DNA of 38,924 nt from positions 1 through 38,924 of the forward strand of contig NZ_JASJEB010000089.1 of the NCBI RefSeq assembly GCF_030064895.1, given 5' to 3'. Made by a program: the position numbers and the translations under genes. Of the stretch, positions 33,432 through 38,924 are shown in pieces. The number at the start of each line of letters is the position of its first letter. The first letter of the stretch is position 1. This stretch comes from Crocosphaera sp. Its GTDB lineage: Bacteria > Cyanobacteriota > Cyanobacteriia > Cyanobacteriales > Microcystaceae. Below the pieces are notes generated by a model that was not told the DNA's origin, searched no databases, and saw only the letters and a program-made list of their open reading frames with translations.

Positions 33432-34334
33432 ATGATTGATCATGATCGTTTATTTAAGGAATTAATTTCTACATTTTTTGTAGAGTTTATCGATTTATTT
33501 TTTCCTGAAGTGCTTACCTATCTAGAACAGGATTCAATTACCTTTTTAGATAAGGAAATATTTACCGATGTAACGGAGGGAGAAAAGTATGAAGGTGATT
33601 TAATTGCTAAGGTTAAATTTCAGGGAAAAGATGCTTATTTTTTGATTCATGTGGAAGCACAAGCAACAGCTAAAGCGCAATTTAATCGACGAATGTTTAC
33701 TTATTTTGCGCGTTTTCATGAGAAATTGTCTTTACCTGTGTATCCTATTGTCATCTTTTCTTATGATAGTCCTAATAAAGAAGCAGACAAACAATATGAG
33801 GTAATATTCCCTGATTTTAAAGTATTAGAATTTAATTATCAGGTCATTCAATTAAATAGTTTAAATTGGCGAGATTTTCTCAATCAATCTAACCCTGTTG
33901 CCTCTGCATTAATGGCAAAAATGAAGATTGATCCTAAAGATCGACCTAAAGTTAAAGCAGAATGTTTGCGGTTATTGGTAACATTGAAATTAGACCCTGC
34001 TAGAATGCAATTAATTTCAGGGTTTGTGGACACTTATCTAACCTTAAATCGTTCGGAAGAAATACAATTTCAAACAGAAATTAACACATTTAGTCAACCC
34101 GTACAGGAGGATGTTATGCAAATTACTACCAGTTGGATGAGACAAGGTATTGAACAGGGAAATGAACGAGAAAAAGCCTTTATTATTCGACAAATCAAAC
34201 GAAAGTTAGGGGATATTCCTGCATCATTACAAACTAAAATTACAGAGTTAACTATTGATGAAGTGGAAGCTTTAGGAGAAGCTTTATTAGATTTTTCTAG
34301 CATTGATGATTTAGTTAACTGGTTAAATATTTGA
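33432..34334 (+). CDS. Rpn-family PD-(D/E)XK nuclease-fold protein with DUF4351 tail
   Basis: A 300-residue protein opening MIDHDRLFKELISTFFVEFIDLFFPE, a common Rpn-type start, preceded by AAGGA. Candidate catalytic residues are EGDLIAKVKF (Asp) and FLIHVEAQA (Glu-x-Gln), spaced as in PD-(D/E)XK enzymes. A conserved FNRRMFTYFARFHEKL block follows. The C-terminus is a DUF4351 module (IRQIKRKLGDIPASL...VEALGEALLDFSSIDDLVNWL). The module's DNA and some upstream sequence are duplicated directly after the stop (see 34067-34820). Related to Rpn recombination-promoting nucleases; activity in vivo unknown. Probably co-transcribed with the GNAT gene. Confidence 0.88.
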   Translation: MIDHDRLFKELISTFFVEFIDLFFPEVLTYLEQDSITFLDKEIFTDVTEGEKYEGDLIAKVKFQGKDAYFLIHVEAQATAKAQFNRRMFTYFARFHEKLSLPVYPIVIFSYDSPNKEADKQYEVIFPDFKVLEFNYQVIQLNSLNWRDFLNQSNPVASALMAKMKIDPKDRPKVKAECLRLLVTLKLDPARMQLISGFVDTYLTLNRSEEIQFQTEINTFSQPVQEDVMQITTSWMRQGIEQGNEREKAFIIRQIKRKLGDIPASLQTKITELTIDEVEALGEALLDFSSIDDLVNWLNI

Positions 34335-34820
34335 GTATTTCAAACAGAAATTGATACATTTAGTCAACCAGTACAGGAGGATGTTATGGAAATTAGTACC
34401 AGTTGGATGCGTCAAGGTATTGAACAAGGTATTGAACGACAGAAAGGGGTTATTATTCGTCTGATTAAACAAAAGTTAGGGAATATTTCTCCATCATTAG
34501 AAACGGACATTATGGGATTAACTATTGATCAGGTGGACAGTTTACTAGAAGCTTTATTTGATTTTTCTACAGTTAATGATTTAAGAAACTGGTTGTCGGA
34601 ACGAGGTATTGAACAAGGAACAAGGTCTCATATAATTTCCCAACTTAAACGAAAGTTCGGGGATATTCCTGCATCATTAGAAACTGACATTATGGGATTA
34701 ACTATTAATGAAATTGAAGATTTAGGAGAAGCTTTATTAGATTTCTCTACTATTGATGATTTAGTTAACTGGTTCAATATTTGAGTATTTCAAACAGAAA
34801 TTGATACATTTAGTCAACTA
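34067..34820 (+). repeat. Tandem duplication of the Rpn/DUF4351 gene 3' end
   Basis: The string ATTTCAAACAGAAATT recurs at 34067, 34337 and 34787. From 34067 to 34336 (270 bp, 90 codons) is the native tail. 34337-34786 is a second copy with an internal extra half. The third copy decays at about 34820. Each copy is followed by the TACAGGAGGATGTTATG segment except the third. The repeats keep the same reading phase. Confidence 0.8.
34386..34784 (+). CDS. Orphan DUF4351-only protein from tandem duplication
   Basis: 132 residues made of two DUF4351 tail modules (KGVIIRLIKQKLGNI...LLEALFDF and SHIISQLKRKFGDI...LGEALLDF) with no nuclease-fold domain. It derives from the preceding gene by duplication. 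The phase is the same and only the TGA at 34332-34334 separates them, so readthrough would give a continuous chain. The ATG at 34386 keeps an inherited AGGAGGA about 6 nt upstream, so translation is plausible. It could be a regulatory tail in trans, or decaying DNA. Confidence 0.6.
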   Translation: MEISTSWMRQGIEQGIERQKGVIIRLIKQKLGNISPSLETDIMGLTIDQVDSLLEALFDFSTVNDLRNWLSERGIEQGTRSHIISQLKRKFGDIPASLETDIMGLTINEIEDLGEALLDFSTIDDLVNWFNI

Positions 34821-34876
34821 TACTAAAATCAATCAACATAGTTCATCAAGACAGAGGTTAAATTATTACTCAAGCA

Positions 34877-35110
34877 ATGATTCAAGACACAGTTATTTTA
34901 AACAAGTTTCATCAGTTAACACCAGAACAACAACAACAAATGCTCGATTTTATGGATTTTTTGTTATTTAAAAAGGAGATCAAAGATGATACAAGTCCTC
35001 AAATAAAATCTAAACCCGCTTTAGCAGGAACACAACCTTTTGAATTTCTGGCAACACCTGAAGAATCAGGAATTCCTGTCAATGAATGGAACATGGAACA
35101 TTTTAACTGA
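34877..35110 (+). CDS. DUF2281-type antitoxin-like protein
   Basis: 77 residues starting MIQDTVILNKFHQLTPEQQQ then QMLDFMDFLLFKK, the DUF2281 helix pattern. The C-terminal region is an unstructured linker (KSKPALAGTQPFEFLATPEE). No PIN or other toxin gene of its own follows: the next frame is a UPF0175 protein 49 nt later. It may be an orphan antitoxin or a third member of the downstream module. It resembles the antitoxin at 28559 in fold but not closely in sequence. Confidence 0.75.
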   Translation: MIQDTVILNKFHQLTPEQQQQMLDFMDFLLFKKEIKDDTSPQIKSKPALAGTQPFEFLATPEESGIPVNEWNMEHFN

Positions 35111-35159
35111 ATTTGATGAATATTATTTTTGTTTTTTATCAAGTAAAATAGGAGAAACG

Positions 35160-35405
35160 ATGAGTCTAGTAATTCCCCAAGAAGTCATGAAAGCAAGTGG
35201 TTTATCAGAGGATGAACTTTTGCAGGAGATTATTCTTATGTTGTTTCAACAGGAAAAAATCAGTTTAGGAAAAGCGAGTGAACTATTAGGAATACCTCAA
35301 TTTAAGTTTCAGAGCTTACTATCTGAAAGAGGAATTTGTGTTCACTATGATGTGGCTGAATTTCAAGAGGATGTTCATTATTTGAAAAGCAAGAATTGGT
35401 TATGA
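35160..35405 (+). CDS. UPF0175 family antitoxin
   Basis: 81 residues from the ATG at 35160, which has AGGAGA 5-6 nt before it. The same frame is open to 35040, but that would overlap the upstream gene and has no ribosome binding site. Seen: LVIPQEVMKASGLSEDELLQ, then LFQQEKISLGKASELLGIPQ, the UPF0175 helix-turn-helix-like core, and FQSLLSERGI. The stop overlaps the start of the DUF3368 PIN gene in ATGA. UPF0175 proteins usually precede DUF3368 toxins and act as antitoxins. Confidence 0.88.
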   Translation: MSLVIPQEVMKASGLSEDELLQEIILMLFQQEKISLGKASELLGIPQFKFQSLLSERGICVHYDVAEFQEDVHYLKSKNWL

Positions 35406-35902
35406 TTATTGTTAGTGACACTTCTCCTCTAAGTAATTTAGCTATTGTTGGTTATGTATCACTTCTAAAAGAGATTTATACCACGGTAATTATTCCTCAA
35501 GCAGTTGCTAATGAATTAAATAATGTAAATGATGAGGATATGGAGATTAAACAGCTATTATCTTTAGAATGGATACAGATTGAACAAATCACTAATTCAG
35601 AATTGGTTAAACGTCTAAGAAATGAAAACAATTTAGACTTAGGTGAAGCACAAGCGATAACCCTTGCGCTGGAATTAAAAGCAGATGACTTATTAATTGA
35701 TGAACGTCTTGGGAGACGGGAAGCAGTCCGTTTAGGATTATCTATTACAGGAGTTTTAGGAGTTCTTTTGGTAGCTAAAGCAAGGGGCTTAATTTCTAGT
35801 GTTAAACCAATTATTGATGCGCTTATTACCAAAGCTAAGTTTCGCATTAGTCATCAACTTTATGAAGAAGTCTTACGCACTGCTAATGAATTAGATTGTT
35901 AA
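35402..35902 (+). CDS. DUF3368 PIN-like toxin
   Basis: 166 residues from the ATG at 35402, chosen because it overlaps the upstream UPF0175 stop (ATGA). A TTG at 35396 is in frame but less likely. Motifs: IIVSDTSPLSNLAIVG (first Asp), VANELN (Glu), NLDLGEAQAITLALELKADDLLIDERLGRREA (Glu and Asp of the PIN site) and GVLGVLLVAKARGLI, the DUF3368 signature. Expected metal-dependent RNase toxin; target unknown. It pairs with the UPF0175 antitoxin. Confidence 0.9.
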   Translation: MIIVSDTSPLSNLAIVGYVSLLKEIYTTVIIPQAVANELNNVNDEDMEIKQLLSLEWIQIEQITNSELVKRLRNENNLDLGEAQAITLALELKADDLLIDERLGRREAVRLGLSITGVLGVLLVAKARGLISSVKPIIDALITKAKFRISHQLYEEVLRTANELDC

Positions 35903-35978
35903 ATTATTTGTAGGGATTTAATACTATTAAACTCACCTTAACCCCAAGGCCAAACCTAAAACTAACCTTAAAAACAAA

Positions 35979-36019
35979 CTGCACAACTAGAGACTGACAT
36001 TATCATTAACTCAACTAAT
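35979..36019 (+). repeat. Degenerate DUF4351 tail fragment upstream of the lectin gene
   Basis: CTGCACAACTAGAGACTGAC (35979 onwards) followed by ATTAT and a later TTAACT matches CTGCATCATTAGAAACTGAC of the DUF4351 duplicate at about 34670 with few differences. This suggests a further decayed fragment about 1.2 kb downstream of the main tandem. Confidence 0.4.
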
Positions 36020-36038
36020 TTAAGGAAAATACTCCACA

Positions 36039-38924
36039 ATGAACACTAAATTAGCTATAGAGTTATTAGCAGAATTTCATAATGATTTAACAGCATTTTT
36101 ATCTGGTTTAGGGTTGTTGAATAATGAAACAGCCATTAACTATTTAAAAACTGTATTTGATGCTGCTTTTCAAGTATTTTTAGATGATTATGATAATTTA
36201 AAAGCTAAACTTACTGTTACATCTTCTCAGATAGAAACCGTTGAAGAGAGTTTAACTATTGCTGATGATTATTATCGGGTTGAAGAGGAAAGGTTACAAA
36301 ATTTACTAGCAGATAAAGCTGCTTTAGTTAGCGAGATTGAGATATTTGAGGAGCAAAAAGAATCTATTGAAAAGTTTTCTGATGAGGAAAAGTTAGTTAT
36401 TCAAGCTAAGGTTGATGAGATTAAAGAAGATATTTTTGAGACAGAGGCAACAATATCACAGCTTCGTCAAAATCCCAATAGTAATAAGCAACAAATTTAT
36501 GTTTTAGAGAGAGAGTTAAATGCTCATATTTTGAGATATTCTTTACAAAAAGATTTATTATCCTTGAGTGGGTTAGATACTGCTCAAAAATTAGAGTCTG
36601 TTAAGTTACAAATACAGCAGCAAACAGAAGATTTAGAAACGTTAAATAATCAGGATATTGTTGAACAGGAAACCATTGTTAATAATGCGAATCAAAATTT
36701 ATCTGATTTACAAAGCGAGTTAGAAGAGTTACAAGCAACTGCAAACTTAGCAGAGACAGAATTAACTAATTTTGAAACTATTAATGCTTATTTATTAGCT
36801 GAAGATGTCACAGAATTTTTAGATTGGAATATTGATGAAGACACCCCCGAAGTTGTCAAGTTGTGGCAACAATATTTAGCAGTGGAAGGGGAAGAAATCA
36901 TCTCAGAAAGATTGACTTCTTTACAGTCTCAAGTAGCGTCAGAAGAATCAGTAACGCTTGCTTTAGAAGCGGATAGTATTGAAGGTTATGTTATTTTAGG
37001 TGCGGAGTTAGCAGAGGAAATTGAAAGTTTATCTGCTATTTGGTTAGAGAATTTACAAGAGTCTCATCAGTTGACCGTTGATGTCTGGAATTTATCGGAA
37101 AAACGCACGGAAGCAGTTAATGAGTTAGAGACTTATATAGAAGATAATTTAGCTGATCCAGAAGGGGAATATTTATTAGATAAAATTCAGTTACAAGAAG
37201 CGATCGCGCGTCAAGAAGCGCAAGTTAATTATGCTGATGCTTTAGGGGAGTCTGTTGATAGTTTAGAAGAGGCGATCGCTGTTTTAACTACTCAGCAACA
37301 ACAGGTTAATTTATTATCTGAAAAAATTAATCATATTTCTAAATTAACGACTTATGAACAGGGATATGCTGCGTTACAAGATATATTAAATAGATTAGAT
37401 TCTGTCAATGAAAGTGATTATCAATCGTCAAATGAGCAAGTTATTAAAGTCACTGAAGAATTAATAGATTTTTTAAGTAGTAATAAACAATTTCCTGAAA
37501 TTGTAGATCAATTAAATGAGATTCTAAATAATTATAAATCTTTTTATCAAGCTAATTCAGAAATTTATTCAAATAAGTATCAAACATACATAAATATTGA
37601 TACTCAAAAAAATATTGACTTAGATATAGTTTCTGACAATAAAAAACAAGTACAAGAACAAGCTTTATCAAAAGGCGCAAAGTTGAGTAATGTAACTGGA
37701 AATTATTATTTTATAGGTCATTCTGTTAATAATTGGTATGCAGCTAGAAATGAAGGAACGGCCGCTGGTGGACATCTTGTTGCCATTAACAGTTGGGAAG
37801 AACAAAGATGGTTAAATAAAAATTTCGGTTATCTTACTTATTGGATAGGTTTAACAGATGAAGTTTCAGAGGGACATTGGCGATGGGTTAATGGAGAACC
37901 TATTACTTTTACAAATTGGATTCCTGGAGAACCTAATAATAAGCGTAATGAAGATTATGCTTATAGTTATGGTAGTGGAAAATGGAATGATGTAGATCCT
38001 ATAACTGATTGGGGTGGTAGTAAACGTGGTCTTATTGAGATTAACTATAGTCTTTTTGATCAACAAATAAAAGAAATTAATTATCAGGCAATTGCTGATC
38101 AAGCGATAGTCGCTGATGAAATAGACGCATTACATGATCAAGGAATTAAGCTTTTAATTAACCAAACTTCTGAAATATTACGTCCTTTATTAATTAATAA
38201 ACTAGATGATGAGATAAATAATAAAACTCAAGGTTTAGTTAGTGAAATTGATTTAGAAATTTCAAGTATTAACTATTTAACGTCTCAAATTACAGTTGAA
38301 TATGAAGGTAAGAAATATTATGGCGAATTGACTTATGATAACTCAGCTTTAAAATATCAAGCTGAAGAATGGTTAAGTGGAGATAATATTAAAGAATTTT
38401 CATTTAATTTTCTTGGTAAAACTTATACTCGTAATGATTTTTATTGGAGTGAAAAGGGGATTTCTTTAGGTTTTTTTGATGGTGATCCTGTTGCTGCACT
38501 TTTTGCTTTTAATACCCCTGATGGTCATAATTTTGGTTTTGGACAAGAATCTAATTCTAATATAAATTGGAGTAATGGGTTTTTACAATGGGACTTTAAT
38601 AACTCTAAATGGATTGAAAATGTAGGAACACTTGATTTTTCAGATCCAGCTAACACAGAAATTTTAGAACAGCAGGAACAATGGTTAGAAACGAATTTAC
38701 AGAATTACATTGAACAGAAACAAAACAATTTTACACAAGATATAACCAACCAAGAAAAAAAAATCAATAACCTCCAAAATTTAAGAGTAGAAATCGCATA
38801 CTTAACCCTACAAGCAGAACAAAATCCAGATAAATTACAAAATTATTTAGAAGAATATTTTAATCCTATTGGTGATGGTTCATTTTCTGAATATATTAAT
38901 ACGAGTTCTCATGGCAGTTTTCTT
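36039..38924 (+). CDS. Giant coiled-coil protein with C-type lectin domain (3'-truncated by window)
   Basis: 962 codons are open from the ATG at 36039 to the window edge, and the gene continues beyond it. TAAGGAAA lies about 11 nt upstream. No signal peptide. Residues about 45-545 are long coiled coils rich in Glu, Gln, Leu and Asn. Residues about 554-672 form a C-type lectin domain: WIGLTD (from Trp602), HWRWVNGEPITFTNW, then EPN (631-633) and WND (649-651), the calcium and sugar-binding motifs of mannose-type lectins. A helical stretch, a second beta-rich module (about 760-870, YEGKKYYGELTYDNS to FGFGQE) and further coiled coil follow. Export might use a C-terminal signal beyond the edge. 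Name and function unknown; a cell-surface or envelope adhesin is a guess. Confidence 0.88.
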   Translation, partial: MNTKLAIELLAEFHNDLTAFLSGLGLLNNETAINYLKTVFDAAFQVFLDDYDNLKAKLTVTSSQIETVEESLTIADDYYRVEEERLQNLLADKAALVSEIEIFEEQKESIEKFSDEEKLVIQAKVDEIKEDIFETEATISQLRQNPNSNKQQIYVLERELNAHILRYSLQKDLLSLSGLDTAQKLESVKLQIQQQTEDLETLNNQDIVEQETIVNNANQNLSDLQSELEELQATANLAETELTNFETINAYLLAEDVTEFLDWNIDEDTPEVVKLWQQYLAVEGEEIISERLTSLQSQVASEESVTLALEADSIEGYVILGAELAEEIESLSAIWLENLQESHQLTVDVWNLSEKRTEAVNELETYIEDNLADPEGEYLLDKIQLQEAIARQEAQVNYADALGESVDSLEEAIAVLTTQQQQVNLLSEKINHISKLTTYEQGYAALQDILNRLDSVNESDYQSSNEQVIKVTEELIDFLSSNKQFPEIVDQLNEILNNYKSFYQANSEIYSNKYQTYINIDTQKNIDLDIVSDNKKQVQEQALSKGAKLSNVTGNYYFIGHSVNNWYAARNEGTAAGGHLVAINSWEEQRWLNKNFGYLTYWIGLTDEVSEGHWRWVNGEPITFTNWIPGEPNNKRNEDYAYSYGSGKWNDVDPITDWGGSKRGLIEINYSLFDQQIKEINYQAIADQAIVADEIDALHDQGIKLLINQTSEILRPLLINKLDDEINNKTQGLVSEIDLEISSINYLTSQITVEYEGKKYYGELTYDNSALKYQAEEWLSGDNIKEFSFNFLGKTYTRNDFYWSEKGISLGFFDGDPVAALFAFNTPDGHNFGFGQESNSNINWSNGFLQWDFNNSKWIENVGTLDFSDPANTEILEQQEQWLETNLQNYIEQKQNNFTQDITNQEKKINNLQNLRVEIAYLTLQAEQNPDKLQNYLEEYFNPIGDGSFSEYINTSSHGSFL

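Noticed and set aside
35040-35405. Longer start for the UPF0175 protein (121 residues)
   Set aside because: It would overlap the upstream antitoxin-like gene by 70 bp and adds residues without family character, while the ATG at 35160 has a strong AGGAGA.
37866-38102. Minus-strand frame of 78 codons near the right edge
   Set aside because: It lies wholly inside the lectin-domain part of the plus-strand gene, has low-complexity Ile/Thr/Phe composition and no ribosome binding site.

Overview
The window looks like chromosomal DNA of a unicellular, probably diazotrophic cyanobacterium close to Cyanothece/Crocosphaera. This is an inference from AT-rich codon use, twelve copies of the cyanobacterial HIP1 octamer GCGATCGC (starting at 6955, 15689, 16075, 17564, 20213, 20680, 25346, 31199, 32548, 32872, 37200 and 37272), heptanucleotide tandem repeats, and cyanobacterial gene families (pterin transporter plus apocarotenoid oxygenase, PAO-like Rieske oxygenase, PEP-CTERM proteins, caspase-STAND-WD40, Rpn/DUF4351 proteins, a NifX-type protein).

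Layout. 1-640 (minus strand) holds a broken DUF2283 gene and a coupled pair of tiny genes (DUF6887/DUF6888 type). 749-7190 is a candidate conflict locus: a 1502-residue caspase-like/STAND ATPase/14xWD40 protein on the minus strand, divergent from a two-gene operon encoding a 154-residue soluble protein and a 435-residue coiled-coil protein with a C-terminal membrane hairpin. 7235-9031 (minus) is a NifX-like protein and a MoeB-rhodanese fusion. 9163-13113 (plus) is an Rpn-type nuclease-fold protein followed by a folate/biopterin-type transporter and a carotenoid oxygenase 24 bp apart. 13199-18118 contains a cupin, a secreted RNase T2, an M23 endopeptidase, a small membrane protein, msrA and a condensation-fold acyltransferase. 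18457-21786 is a large secreted nuclease with an RTX-like C-terminus. 21857-23971 is a PEP-CTERM gene split inside its signal peptide by a 1.6-kb tnpB-only IS200/IS605-type element. 24095-27179 is grpE and dnaK. 27180-29670 is an accessory patch with a PEP-CTERM gene, a vapBC-like toxin-antitoxin pair, a small membrane protein and five copies of a short palindromic repeat. 29710-34334 has D-lactate dehydrogenase, a Rieske oxygenase, a GNAT protein and a second Rpn/DUF4351 gene. Its 3' end has been tandemly duplicated (to 34820). 34877-35902 is another antitoxin/toxin cluster.

From 36039 to the right edge an uninterrupted open frame of 962 codons leaves the window. It encodes a giant coiled-coil protein with an embedded C-type lectin domain carrying EPN and WND calcium/sugar-binding motifs. 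This gene and the caspase locus are the best candidates for undescribed biology here. Other points of interest are the repeat DNA translated inside the STAND ATPase, the TnpB without a canonical RuvC-II glutamate or zinc ribbon, and the clean reconstruction of the IS-interrupted gene. No rRNA, tRNA or CRISPR array was recognised. All family assignments are by eye; no database search was run.
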